This document shows, one piece after another, positions 25,396 to 33,951 of a stretch of 64,000 nucleotides of DNA. The notes beneath the pieces were generated by a model that did no database searches, was not told the origin of the DNA, and saw only the letters and a program-made list of their open reading frames with translations. The stretch spans positions 186,001 to 250,000 of the forward strand of contig NZ_CP102512.1 of NCBI RefSeq assembly GCF_024612015.1, read 5' to 3'. The DNA is from Streptomyces sp. CA-210063 (GTDB taxonomy: Bacteria; Actinomycetota; Actinomycetes; Streptomycetales; Streptomycetaceae). The first letter of the stretch is position 1, and the number at the start of each line of letters is the position of its first letter. The position numbers and the translations under genes were made by a program.

Positions 25396-26145
25396 TCAGC
25401 TGCTGGTGATCATGGCGAGGACGTCGTCGTAGGAGCCGGTGGCCACCGCGTCGCGGAGGAACCTGGCGCGCTCGACGACCAGCTCCTTCGCGTCGGGCTT
25501 CTCGCGCAGCAGGTCGAGAGTCTCGGTGAGGAAGTCGTCCAACGGCATGGATTGGTCGCTGTCCTGCTGGCCCAGCAGCGTCGTGCGCACGCCCGGCGGG
25601 ACCACCTCGATCACCTGGACGCCGGCGTCAGCACCGGCGAGCTGGACGCGCAGGCTCTCGGAGAAGGAGTGCAGCGCGGCCTTCGTCGCGCTGTAGGTCG
25701 GGGTGCTCGGGAACGGGACGAACGCCAGCGCCGAGGTGACGTTCACGACGACCGCGTCGGCCTTGCCCACCAACAGCGGCAGGAAGGCGTACGTCATCCG
25801 GATCGTGCCGAGCAGATTGGTCGCGACGTGATCCTCGGCGACCTGGAGTCCGGCCGGGTCGAGGAAGTTCTCCAGCAGCATGATGCCCGCGTTGTTGACC
25901 AGGACGTTCAGCCCCGGGTGGCTCGCCGCCACGGTCTCACGGGCCCGGGCGATCGAGTCGGGGTCCGCGACATCGAGGACGAGCCCGTCGATGCCCGGGT
26001 GCTCGGCCGTGATCTCGTCGAGGAGTTCCTTGCGCCGGCCGGCGACGACCACCTTGTTGCCGGCCTCGTGCAGACGCAGGGCCAGACCGAGGCCGATGCC
26101 CGAGGTTCCGCCGGTGATCAGGATCGTGTTGCCAGTCATCTTCAT
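25396..26145 (-). CDS. Short-chain dehydrogenase/reductase
   Basis: 249 residues; ATG at 26145 follows AAGGAG at 10 nt, with a second ATG two codons in. The NAD(P) loop is TGGTSGIGLGLALRL, the structural motif VNNAGIM, and the catalytic region VVNVTSALAFVPFPSTPTYSATKAALHSF (Ser, Tyr-x3-Lys). After PPGVRTTLLGQQ the C-terminus is an acidic tail typical of the DltE-like/atypical SDR group. It is probably controlled by the MmyB-type regulator next door through the shared 20-bp element. Confidence 0.9.
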   Translation of the reverse strand: MKMTGNTILITGGTSGIGLGLALRLHEAGNKVVVAGRRKELLDEITAEHPGIDGLVLDVADPDSIARARETVAASHPGLNVLVNNAGIMLLENFLDPAGLQVAEDHVATNLLGTIRMTYAFLPLLVGKADAVVVNVTSALAFVPFPSTPTYSATKAALHSFSESLRVQLAGADAGVQVIEVVPPGVRTTLLGQQDSDQSMPLDDFLTETLDLLREKPDAKELVVERARFLRDAVATGSYDDVLAMITSS

Positions 26146-26237
26146 GAGGGTCTTGCTCCTTCGGTACGGCGGGCCGGTGAGCGCCCGCAGCCTCGACCGT
26201 AGGGGCGCCCACGCAGGGGCGGGAGAGGAAGGTTTAT

Positions 26238-26257
26238 CCATGGATCGGCGGTCTCTG
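26238..26257. promoter_or_regulatory. 20-bp shared promoter element, copy 2
   Basis: CCATGGATCGGCGGTCTCTG is the exact complement of 24917-24936. It lies about 93 bp upstream of the SDR start codon. The 150 bp beyond it (to the symporter fragment) has no recognisable gene. Confidence 0.6.
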
Positions 26258-26405
26258 CCTCGTGAAGCGGCCCCGCGCAGCGGATCCGGTGTCGTGGGCG
26301 GTGGAGGTGGTGGCGATGGTGACGTCGATGGCGAGACGGTCGGCGTCGGCTGAGGCGACGTCGAGGTCGGTGACCGAGCCGCCCGGCGCCTCCCTGGTGG
26401 CGCTA

Positions 26406-26864
26406 TCAGCTGGGAGACCGCGTTGCAGGCCGCAGGAAGCCGGTGAAGGTGGCGTGCTCGGTGGCGGTCTTGGGCACGTCGTCGGCGTTCAGTGACGAGG
26501 GGTCGACGTGCAGGCCGGAGCCGGGCTGGAAGATGTTGGCGACGACCAGCCCGATCAGCATGGACATCAGGGACAGCACCAGGAAGTAGCCGATCGCCTT
26601 CACGCCGATCCGGCCCGCCTTGCGCAGGTTGTCCATGGAGGCGATGCCGGTGGTGACCACGCAGAAGACGACCGGGATCACGATCATCTTGACCAGCGCG
26701 ATGAACCAGTCGTTGAGCGGCTTCAGGTCCTCACCCAGCCCGGGCGCGAGGATGCCGACGGCGATGCCGAGGACGGCGGCCAGTACGACCTGGAACCACA
26801 GCTCCCGTATGAGACGGCTCAGCCGTGACCGCCGCGGGCGGCCGACGGTGGTGATGCTTGTCAT
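26406..26864 (-). pseudogene. DctA-type dicarboxylate:cation symporter, truncated
   Basis: The start is intact and the first ~140 residues match DAACS symporters: ELWFQVVLAAVLGIAVGILA, LVKMIVIPVVFCVVTTGIAS, GYFLVLSLMSMLIGLVVANI, then VPKTATEHATFTGFL. Three membrane helices remain of about eight to ten, and the substrate/ion-binding HP1-HP2 core is missing, so it cannot transport. It sits downstream of the enolase-superfamily gene, where a sugar-acid importer would be expected. CACGATCGTG, a 10-bp palindrome at 26884-26893, lies just upstream. Confidence 0.75.
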
Positions 26865-27000
26865 CGTTGGTGCTCCCTTGCACCACGATCGTGTGTAGCC
26901 CTGTCCCGTGGGGGGTGCGGGGGACGCGAACGCGGCTCGCGGCGCCCCCGATCTCGTGTGTGGCGCCCGTATCCGGCGGCGCCGGCCGACGGCGCCCGCC

Positions 27001-27126
27001 CGGTGGCGGGCGCGCCTGCGGTGGCGGGCGCGCCTGCGGTGGCGGGCGCGCCTGCGGTGGCGGGCGCGCCTGCGGTGGCGGGCGCGTCTGCGGTTGCGGG
27101 CGCGTCTGCGGTTGCGGGCGCGTCTG
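27001..27126. repeat. 18-bp tandem repeat array, 7 copies
   Basis: Seven head-to-tail copies of CGGTGGCGGGCGCGCCTG with changes only at two sites (CGGTTGC in the last two copies, CGTCTG in the last three). The gradient suggests recent stepwise expansion. It lies 15 bp beyond the stop of the enolase-superfamily gene. No ORF that I trust uses it, so it is probably non-coding. Confidence 0.85.
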
Positions 27127-27140
27127 CGGTGTGGTGGCGG

Positions 27141-28307
27141 TCAGCTGTGCAGGGCGCGCAGCACCTTGTAGAAGGCGGCCTTGCTCTCGAAGCCGATGCC
27201 GGGGGTGTCGGTCAGGCCGACGCGGCTCTTCTCGACGACGGCGTGGTCGGCGAAGCCGCCGGTGGGCTGGAACTCGCCCGGGTAGGACTCGTTGCCGCCG
27301 AGCTTGAGGGCGGCTGCGATGTGCAGGGAGAACTGGTGCCCGCCGTGCGGGATGCAGCGCCTCGATGACCAGCCGTGCTGACGGAGCATGTCCTGGATGC
27401 GCAGGTACTCCACCAGACCGTAGGAGAGCGCGGGGTCGACCTGGATGGTGTCGCGGTCGGGGCGCAGGCCGCCGTAGCGGACCAGGTTGCGGGCGTCCTG
27501 GAGGGAGAAGAGGTTCTCGCCGGTGGCGATGGAGCCGGTGTAGTGCTCGGCGACGGTGGCGTTGAGGTGGTAGTCGAGCGGGTCGCCGATCTCCTCGTAC
27601 CAGAACAGCCCGTAGGGCTCGATGGCCCGCCCGTACTCCAGGGCCGTGCTGAGGTCGAAGCGGCCGTTGACGTCGACGGCCAGCCGGGAGCCGTCGCCGT
27701 CCAGGACGTCGATGACGGCCTCGATACGGCGCAGGTCCTCCGCCAGGTCGGCGCCGCCGATCTTCATCTTGACGACGTCGTAGCCCAGGTCGAGGAAGCC
27801 GCGCATCTCGTCCTGAAGGTCGGTGAGGGTCTTGCCCGGGGCGTAGTAGCCGCCGGCGGCGTAGACGAAAACGGAGTCGTCGGGCTGCCCGTCGCCGTAG
27901 CGCTCGGACAGATACCGGTACAGCGGCTTGCCCTCGATCTTGGAGGCCAGGTCGAACAGGGCCATGTCCACCACACCGACCGCGACCGAGCGCTCGCCGT
28001 GCCCGCCGGGCTTCTCGTTGTTCATCATCACGTGCCACGTCTTGGCGTGGTCCAGGCCGCCCTGCTCGTCGAGCAGGCTGCCGGGCTCGGCCTCGAGGAG
28101 GCGGGGCAGGACCCGGCGGCGGAGGATCTCTCCGGCGCTGTAGCGGCCGTTGGAGTTGAAGCCGTAGCCCACCACGGGCTTGCCGTCGCGGATGACGTCG
28201 CTCTCGATCGCCACGATCGAACAGTCCATGGAGCTGAAGTCGATCCAGGCGTTGCGGATCGAGGAGCTGATCGGAACGACGCCCTCGTAGACGTTGGTGA
28301 TCTTCAC
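27141..28307 (-). CDS. Enolase-superfamily dehydratase (D-tartrate dehydratase-like)
   Basis: About 388 residues. The mandelate-racemase fold residues are in order: Lys pair in VVKMKIGG, metal ligands in LAVDVNGRF (Asp), WYEEIGDP (Glu) and ATGENLFS (Glu), and the catalytic His in HGGHQFSLHIAAAL. The N-terminal VVPISSSIRNAWIDFSSMDC and the HGGHQFSLH motif resemble D(-)-tartrate dehydratase. I chose GTG at 28307: it follows GAAAGG, whereas ATG at 28325 directly abuts the operator palindrome with no ribosome-binding site. The divergent GntR gene and the DctA remnant fit sugar-acid catabolism. Confidence 0.8.
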   Translation of the reverse strand: MKITNVYEGVVPISSSIRNAWIDFSSMDCSIVAIESDVIRDGKPVVGYGFNSNGRYSAGEILRRRVLPRLLEAEPGSLLDEQGGLDHAKTWHVMMNNEKPGGHGERSVAVGVVDMALFDLASKIEGKPLYRYLSERYGDGQPDDSVFVYAAGGYYAPGKTLTDLQDEMRGFLDLGYDVVKMKIGGADLAEDLRRIEAVIDVLDGDGSRLAVDVNGRFDLSTALEYGRAIEPYGLFWYEEIGDPLDYHLNATVAEHYTGSIATGENLFSLQDARNLVRYGGLRPDRDTIQVDPALSYGLVEYLRIQDMLRQHGWSSRRCIPHGGHQFSLHIAAALKLGGNESYPGEFQPTGGFADHAVVEKSRVGLTDTPGIGFESKAAFYKVLRALHS

Positions 28308-28325
28308 TGTCGAGGCCTTTCTCAT

Positions 28326-28337
28326 ATCTTATAAGAT
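28326..28337. promoter_or_regulatory. GntR/FCD operator candidate
   Basis: ATCTTATAAGAT, a perfect 12-bp AT-rich palindrome in a very GC-rich context, lies in the divergent promoter between the dehydratase and the GntR gene. It suits repression of both genes by the FCD-type regulator. Confidence 0.65.
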
Positions 28338-28417
28338 GTGACGCCTGTTAGAGTCGGCTGGTCCGATGCGGGATGTCAAGGGGTGGGGAAGCTCCGGAAA
28401 GGAATGGTCAGGGGGCC

Positions 28418-29101
28418 ATGGCAGGACCGAACCTGTTCTTGAGCAAGAGCGACCTCGCCTACGCGGAACTCCGCGATCGGATCCTCTCCGGCACTCTTCC
28501 TGCCGGGTCACGGCTCGCCCAGTACGACCTCGCCGAGTCCCTCAACATGAGCATCACGCCTCTGCGCGAGGCCATCCGCCGCCTCAGCAGCGAGGGACTC
28601 GTCACCGTCGAGACGCACCGCGACGTCCGGGTCTCCGTCATGAACTCGAACGAAGCCCGCCAGCTCTTCGAGGTCCGCCTGTCCCTGGACCCGACCGCCG
28701 CCGAACTTGCCGCCCAGCGACGCACCGACGACGACATCGCCACGATGCAGGCCGCCGTCGACCAACTCCTCCCCGTCACCCGCCAATGGGGGGAAGAGGC
28801 ACTCACGGCCCACCGCGCCTTCCACCAAGCGCTGTACCGGGCCTCGCACAACGATGTCCTCATCCGCCTCCTGGACGACCTGTGGGACAAGTCCGACCGC
28901 TACCGGCGCCTCGGCCTCGAACTCCCGCCCGGTGACGAACCCCGCACCCGGGACCTACAGGAACACCACCAACTTGTCTCCCTCATCGTGCACGGCCGCG
29001 CCGCCGAAGCCGCCCAGCTGATGCGAGGCCACATCACCCACAGCCTCACCGCCACCGCCATCAGCGCCCTCGAAGACCGCGAGGGCATTCGCGTGACGTG
29101 A
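28418..29101 (+). CDS. GntR-family regulator with FCD domain
   Basis: 227 residues from ATG at 28418. The winged helix AYAELRDRILSGTLPAGSRL, then LAESLNMSITPLREAIRRLS, is followed by an FCD ligand domain (EVRLSLDPTAAELAAQR, AHRAFHQALYRASHNDVLIR with the metal-binding Asp/His pattern, and a later EHHQLVSLI). FCD regulators typically sense carboxylic acids, which fits the divergent dehydratase. The palindrome ATCTTATAAGAT between the two starts is the likely site. Confidence 0.88.
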   Translation: MAGPNLFLSKSDLAYAELRDRILSGTLPAGSRLAQYDLAESLNMSITPLREAIRRLSSEGLVTVETHRDVRVSVMNSNEARQLFEVRLSLDPTAAELAAQRRTDDDIATMQAAVDQLLPVTRQWGEEALTAHRAFHQALYRASHNDVLIRLLDDLWDKSDRYRRLGLELPPGDEPRTRDLQEHHQLVSLIVHGRAAEAAQLMRGHITHSLTATAISALEDREGIRVT

Positions 29102-29169
29102 CATGCGGCTACCGGCGCCGTCGTGATGCATGGGGGGACTGAGGTGCTTCATGTCACCTTCAGCACCAG

Positions 29170-29430
29170 ATGAATGAGTCGATGGCCACGGCATGGCGGC
29201 GCCCTGACGGCTACTGGCGTGATACGTCTTCCGCCTGGCCGGACTCGCCGGGCTGGTCGGACCAGGAGCGGAACGAGGTCGCGGCACTGCGGGAGAAGGA
29301 GCTTGAGCTCGCGACCTTGATCGTCACACACGCCTTCTGGCGCGAGGTCGCCGCTCCCGAGCCCTGGACGTCCGCAGCAAGCTCAAGGACGCCCTCGGCA
29401 GCGGGAGCGGCGAGGGCCGGGAGGCGGCGT
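29170..29430 (+). pseudogene. Small hypothetical protein, frameshifted
   Basis: Reads MATAWRRPDGYWRDTSSAWP, then ERNEVAALREKELELATLIV and THAFWREVAAPE. A frame change near 29360 leads to ALDVRSKLKDALGSGSGEGR and a stop. Together it would be an ~87-residue charged helical protein. I do not recognise the family. Confidence 0.35.
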
Positions 29431-29461
29431 AGCCGTGGCGGGCATGCCGCTGCGATGCCCT

Positions 29462-29959
29462 TCACGACATCTCTGCGGGCGGCGTACTGGGGGTCCGTGT
29501 TGTGATCACGACGGGTTCAGAGGGAGGCGGTGTCGCGGTACCTGATGCCCGAGGATGGCGGTCTGTACCAGGAAGCAGCGCATCACCGCAGAGGGCGCAG
29601 CTCTCCGACGACGTGGTGTGCGGCGCCGCGGCGACCGGGGGGCTCTTGCAACGGAGGCATGACAGGGGATCGAGCTGCTTCAGCAGGGCATCGGCCACAT
29701 CCCGCACGAGTGCGATGGGGCGCCGGTTGGGACATCCGGCCCAACCGGCGCCCAGGTCACCGAGCCGGACCCGGAAGAGATCACCGCAGACGCAGCAGCG
29801 GACGCTCCACGCCTCTGTCTGACGCCGGAACGGCTCCACTGATTCAAGTTCGTACCGGGCCAGCACTGCTTCCGCCTCACGGGCTGCCAGTTTCCGGGCC
29901 GGGGTGATCGCTGGCTCTTTCCGGTCCTGCGCCCGGTGCACCTTCTTCCACGCGCGCAC
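29462..29959 (-). CDS. Hypothetical zinc-ribbon protein, 165 aa
   Basis: A GTG-started protein with several CxxC pairs: VRCCVCGDLF, LSCLRCKSPP and SCALCGDALLPGTD, suggesting zinc binding. The N-terminal half is helical and charged (ARKLAAREAEAVLARYELES) with a conserved-looking FRVRLGDLGAGWAGCPNRRP. There is no signal peptide. The start is uncertain, since the frame stays open upstream. Function unknown; a nucleic-acid-binding role is only a guess from the zinc ribbons. Confidence 0.5.
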   Translation of the reverse strand: MRAWKKVHRAQDRKEPAITPARKLAAREAEAVLARYELESVEPFRRQTEAWSVRCCVCGDLFRVRLGDLGAGWAGCPNRRPIALVRDVADALLKQLDPLSCLRCKSPPVAAAPHTTSSESCALCGDALLPGTDRHPRASGTATPPPSEPVVITTRTPSTPPAEMS

Positions 29960-30154
29960 CCAGTCCCCCAGCCCCGCTCGGGCACCGCGCAGGCGTGAAG
30001 CAGAGCCATAAGCTGCCGCTCAGTGGTGGGAAAGGACTGGCGCGTGAGTATGCGCGCGTCAAAGTGTCTTGCCGAAAGTGGGCTGTGACCTGTGGCTATG
30101 TGTCAGTTCGGCTGTGAGGGCCGTGGGCAGACCCTGCTGCAGCCTTGGACTGGT

Positions 30155-30664
30155 TCAGAAGCCGACCGTGGTCTCGAAGGTGTCGCGGGCCTGGGCGAGC
30201 CGGTACCAGCGCTCGGCGAGGGCGTCCGGGTCCCCGTCGCCCGGGCCCGGCCCGACCTGGCAGCCGATGGACAGGGGGCCGGTCCAGATGCCCTCACTGG
30301 CGAGGTCGTCGCGCACGGAGCGGGCCCACGAGCGCAGCCCGGGCAGGACGAGGCCGGGAGTTGGCCATTCCCGGAGTAGGTGCGGGTGGCTGTCCCGGCA
30401 GCCCCAGTCGACGGCGATGCCGGCCTTCCACCGGTCGTCGGTGAACTTCTGCCCGCAGTTCCCGCGCACCGGGCGCTGAGCCTCGCGTTCGGCTGCCTCC
30501 TGCGCTTGGCGGCGCCGCCCATTTTCGGCGCGGCGGGCGAGGGCGGCATCCCGGCGGGGGTTGCCGATCGCGTCCCCGAGGTTCTGTCGGTCCTCGCGGC
30601 CGAAGCGCCAGAACGCGGGTCCGGCCGGGCCGTGCTCGCGCAGCAGCTCCTGTATGGCCGCCAC
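30155..30664 (-). CDS. Hypothetical protein, 169 aa
   Basis: GTG at 30664 follows GGGAAGG at good spacing (VAAIQELLREHGPAGPAFWR). It is soluble, rich in Arg/Trp, with FTDDRWKAGIAVDWGCRDSH, WARSVRDDLASEGIWTGPLS and an end ERWYRLAQARDTFETTVGF. No recognised domain. It is divergent from the VWA gene (165 bp apart), so the two may share a regulatory region. Confidence 0.45.
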   Translation of the reverse strand: MAAIQELLREHGPAGPAFWRFGREDRQNLGDAIGNPRRDAALARRAENGRRRQAQEAAEREAQRPVRGNCGQKFTDDRWKAGIAVDWGCRDSHPHLLREWPTPGLVLPGLRSWARSVRDDLASEGIWTGPLSIGCQVGPGPGDGDPDALAERWYRLAQARDTFETTVGF

Positions 30665-30828
30665 GATTGGACCTTCCCGTTGTAGGTGCGGAAGCCGCCT
30701 TCGGCGCACTGCCAACTCCAGACACCTGGAGGGCTCGCGCAACCCTTCATCCAGTCGGGGAGCCAAGATCGATTGTCAGTGGTGGGTGAGACGGTAGGAG
30801 CATCGAGTCGGAAAGAGGGGGAGCTTTA

Positions 30829-31869
30829 ATGTCCGGAAGCCAGAACTACATCAATCACGTTGCTCTTGTGCTGGATGCCAGTTCGTCCATGTCGCACCTG
30901 AGCCGCAAGGTCGTCGAAGTCGCCGACCAGCAGATTGCCTACCTTGCCCGCCGGTCGGGGGAACTGGACCAGGAAACCCGCGTCACGGTGTACGTCTTCG
31001 CGGACAAGGTGGAGTGCGTCATCTACGACAAGGACGTGCTGCGGATGCCGTCGCTGAAGCAGCTGTATCGCGCCGGTGGAATGACTGCTCTGCTGGCGGC
31101 CGCACTGAAGTCACAGCGGGAGCTGGCGCAGACGGCTCAACTGTACGGCGACCACAGCTTCCTGACGTTCGTACTGACCGACGGACAGGAGAACGCAAGC
31201 CATCGCTGCCTGGATGCCCCTGCCAGGGATCCGCGTGAACTGGTCAAGGCCGTGGCCGAGATGATCGCGACGCAGGAGGACAACTGGACGCTGGCCGTCC
31301 TTGTGCCGGACCAGATGGGCAAGCGCGAAGCCATGCAGTGCGGCTTCCCGAAGGACAACATCGCCATCTGGGACGCCACGAGCACGCAAGGTCTGGAGGA
31401 GGCCGGACAGGTCATCCGGCAGGCCACCGAGAATTTCATGGTGGGCCGCACCCAGGGCATCCGGGGCTCGCGGGCCGTATTCTCCACCGGTGCGGAGGCG
31501 GTCAACAAGGACACCATCGAGGCGGCCGGCCTCACCCCGGTGAATCCGTCGGAGTACCAGCTGATCCCGGTGGCCCGTGACGCGGCGATCCGGGACTGGG
31601 TCATCGAATGCGGGCACACCTACCGCACCGGTGGCGCGTTCTACCAGCTGAGCAAGTCGGAGAAGGTCCAGGCAAGGAAGCAGATCGCGGTGCTGGAGAA
31701 GAAGACGGACCGGGTGTACACGGGGCCCGAGGCCCGAGCCCTGCTCGGCCTGCCGAACACGGAAGTCCGCGTCAAGCCGGACCACAACGACGACTTCACG
31801 ATCTTCGTGCAGAGCACCAGCGTGAACCGCAAGCTCGTACCGAACACGCGGCTACTGCTCATGCTCTGA
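30829..31869 (+). CDS. von Willebrand factor A domain protein
   Basis: 346 residues. An N-terminal VWA domain has an intact MIDAS: VALVLDASSSMSH (DxSxS, about residues 13-25), the Thr in YRAGGMTALLAA, and the Asp in FVLTDGQENASH. After about residue 200 comes a second module of unknown type (YQLIPVARDAAIRDWVIECG, then KSEKVQARKQIAVLEKKTDR, a basic/coiled segment). There is no signal peptide, so it is cytoplasmic. VWA proteins of this kind are known in tellurite-like, phage-associated and conflict contexts; neighbours do not discriminate. Confidence 0.85.
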   Translation: MSGSQNYINHVALVLDASSSMSHLSRKVVEVADQQIAYLARRSGELDQETRVTVYVFADKVECVIYDKDVLRMPSLKQLYRAGGMTALLAAALKSQRELAQTAQLYGDHSFLTFVLTDGQENASHRCLDAPARDPRELVKAVAEMIATQEDNWTLAVLVPDQMGKREAMQCGFPKDNIAIWDATSTQGLEEAGQVIRQATENFMVGRTQGIRGSRAVFSTGAEAVNKDTIEAAGLTPVNPSEYQLIPVARDAAIRDWVIECGHTYRTGGAFYQLSKSEKVQARKQIAVLEKKTDRVYTGPEARALLGLPNTEVRVKPDHNDDFTIFVQSTSVNRKLVPNTRLLLML

Positions 31870-31962
31870 CGCCTTGGAAACCCCGGCGGGTCCCGGAGAC
31901 CTTGTCATCCCGGCACCCCACCGGCAAGAGAGTCGGCGGCCGCGGGCGCGGCGCAGGAGTAC

Positions 31963-32391
31963 GTGTTGCCGAGTCCCGGCAGGGCTGCGCCGCTGCCGGC
32001 CGAAAACGCTGGATGGCGAGCTCTGTCAGGAGTCGCGATCCGCGCATCGGCCTGCCGCGGTCCAAGCCGGTGGGGTCGACCAACGAGCAGCCGGAAACGG
32101 CTCCTTGATGCGGGCATCGACCTCCGCGCCCCACTTCGCGGCCGCCGGCCAAGAAGCCACCACGAACACGGCCGCCGCATCGCTGCCCTCACCCACGGTG
32201 ACCGCGCGGCTTGGGAAGGCACCGCGATCTTCCACGAACTCATCCGCCTCACGTTCGAGGACACCGACCCCCTCACCGCGCTCCCAGACATTCTGGCTCT
32301 CGTCCACCCCCACCACCGCGGCCGCTACGCCCCCGTCCTCGCGCCCGACTGGCACCCCGATCAGGCGACCGAGTTGAACGGTGCCTTCTGA
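31963..32391 (+). pseudogene. Hypothetical protein fragment
   Basis: The C-terminal part looks genuine: EHGRRIAALTHGDRAAWEGT, then AIFHELIRLTFEDTDPLTAL and a stop at 32391. The first ~60 codons have a poor, Arg/Pro-rich composition and the nominal GTG lacks a ribosome-binding site. I read it as a 3' gene remnant of unknown family in the gap between the VWA and SDR genes. Confidence 0.3.
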
Positions 32392-32550
32392 CCCTGCCTG
32401 GGCTCCCCCGTCTGGGCGCGGGAGGCCAGTCGGCGGTTCCGGCTCGTCGTCCGCTCGTGGCCTTTCCCATACCGCACCCCACGCTTCCCGAATCTTTCTC
32501 GAATCCAGGACGTGACCACTTGCCATCGACCGACGACACCCCTATGGTCG

Positions 32551-32590
32551 TACGAACGTAAGGCATACGAACGTAAGACATACGGTCGTA
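32551..32590. promoter_or_regulatory. Triple palindromic operator TACGNNCGTA
   Basis: TACGAACGTA at 32551-32560 and 32566-32575 and TACGGTCGTA at 32581-32590, spaced exactly 15 bp start to start, directly upstream of the SDR gene (ATG 32614). Each is a perfect half-site palindrome apart from the central dinucleotide. They are a likely array for a TetR-type repressor; the TetR gene at 35088 in the same group is the candidate. Confidence 0.65.
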
Positions 32591-32613
32591 TGCCAAAACC
32601 AAGGGAGCTCGTG

Positions 32614-33429
32614 ATGGCGACAACTCGGCCGGTGGCACTCGTGACAGGTGCCTCATCGGGGATCGGCAAGGAGACGGCCCGCGCCTTCGCCGCGGCGGGC
32701 TTCGAGGTCATCGGAACCGCTCGCAACACCGCGCGAGTCACCGCGCCCGCCGGGGTGACCTACCTCGACCTCGACGTGACCAGCGACGATTCGGTCGCCT
32801 CCGTGGTCAAGCAGGTGATCGACCGGTTCGGGCGCATCGACGTCCTGGTCAAAAACGCCGGCGTCGGCGCCAACGGCGCCGCCGAGGAGTTCTCCGTCGC
32901 CCGGACGCAGGACGTCTTCGATGTCAACGTCTACGGCATCATGCGGATGACCAAGGCGGTTCTGCCGCATATGCGCACTCAACGGCACGGACGCGTCATC
33001 AACGTCTCTTCCCTCAGCGGGTTCGTCCCCAGCCCGTTCATGGCCATCTACACCTCGACCAAGCACGCGGTCGAGGGCTACTCCGGGTCGCTGGACCACG
33101 AGGTCCGCGAGCACGGCGTCCGGATCCTGCTCGTCGAGCCCGGCCCGATCAACACCCCGTTCGGGGACCACAGCGTGCAGGGCGACACCCCCTTGCCGCT
33201 CTACGCGTCGGGACGGCGCACCTTCGACGAGGTGCTGGCGAAAAACACCAGCGGCGGCGACGATCCCGCCGCCGTGGCCAAGGTGATCGTCGCGGCGGCC
33301 ACCGACCGGAACCCGAAGCTACGGCGCACCGCCGGCGCGACCGCCGCAAGCATCAGCGTGCTCCACCGCATCCTTCCGGCCCGGATCTTCGACCGCATCG
33401 TCCGCAGATTCAACCGGATGCCGAACTGA
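32614..33429 (+). CDS. Short-chain dehydrogenase/reductase
   Basis: 271 residues from ATG at 32614 behind AAGGGAG. The cofactor loop is VTGASSGIGKETARAF, and the catalytic region is VINVSSLSGFVPSPFMAIYT followed by STKHAV (Ser, Tyr-x3-Lys intact). The usual NNAG motif is KNAG (VLVKNAGVG), a change at a normally structural Asn. The C-terminal GGDDPAAVAKVIVAAATDR, then FNRMPN, is duplicated in decayed form immediately downstream. The operator array in its promoter implies TetR control. Confidence 0.9.
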   Translation: MATTRPVALVTGASSGIGKETARAFAAAGFEVIGTARNTARVTAPAGVTYLDLDVTSDDSVASVVKQVIDRFGRIDVLVKNAGVGANGAAEEFSVARTQDVFDVNVYGIMRMTKAVLPHMRTQRHGRVINVSSLSGFVPSPFMAIYTSTKHAVEGYSGSLDHEVREHGVRILLVEPGPINTPFGDHSVQGDTPLPLYASGRRTFDEVLAKNTSGGDDPAAVAKVIVAAATDRNPKLRRTAGATAASISVLHRILPARIFDRIVRRFNRMPN

Positions 33430-33442
33430 CGCTCAGTTTCGC

Positions 33443-33826
33443 GTGCCCGAACCCGTCCGAAAGCGACGGCGCGTCTTCGACGAGGTGATCGGGGATGCGG
33501 TGAAGGACGGTGACGACCCCGCCGTCGTCGCCAAGACGATCGTCACCGCGGCCACCGACAAGAAATCGAAGCCGCGCTACACCGCCGGCCCGCCGACCTC
33601 ACGCCTCACCACCGTGCGCCGCCTCGTCCCCGCCGGCCCGCCGACCTCACGCCTCACCACCGTGCGCCGCCTCGTCCCCGCCGGCCCGCCGGCCTCACGC
33701 CTCACCACCGTGCGCCGCCTCGTCCCCGCCGGCCCGCCGGCCTCACGCGTCACCACCGTGCACCGTCTGGTCCCCGCCGGAACGTTCGACGAGCAGATTC
33801 GCAAGAACAACCGCCTGCCCACCTGA
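33443..33826 (+). pseudogene. Duplicated SDR C-terminus with in-frame repeat expansion
   Basis: Reads RRRVFDEVIGDAVKDGDDPA, then VVAKTIVTAATDKKSKPRYT, closely matching the C-terminal ~75 residues of the SDR just upstream, and ends RKNNRLPT like that gene's RRFNRMPN. In between, four copies of a 16-residue unit (AGPPTSRLTTVRRLVP) replace one segment of the parent. No cofactor or catalytic domain is present. The ORF is open, but a functional product is unlikely. Confidence 0.65.
33584..33775. repeat. 48-bp tandem repeat, 4 copies, in frame
   Basis: Four copies of a 48-bp unit begin at 33584, 33632, 33680 and 33728, each starting GCCGGCCCGCCG. Copies 1-2 carry GACCTCACG and copies 3-4 GGCCTCACG; copy 4 has more changes. 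Since 48 is divisible by three the frame is kept. Confidence 0.9.
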
Positions 33827-33951
33827 CACCCCGGCGGGCCACAAGGGCGCCCATTCCGCCCGAGCGTCTCTGATGCCCCCGACATCACTGGCATCCCTGA
33901 TGTTCCCGAAAGTCCATTGATCAGTCACTCGTTGATTTGCCGAGGAGAGTC

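Noticed and set aside
26258..26405. Minus-strand frame reading TDLDVASADADRLAIDVTIA
   Set aside because: Protein-like composition but no start, no family, and only about 45 codons.
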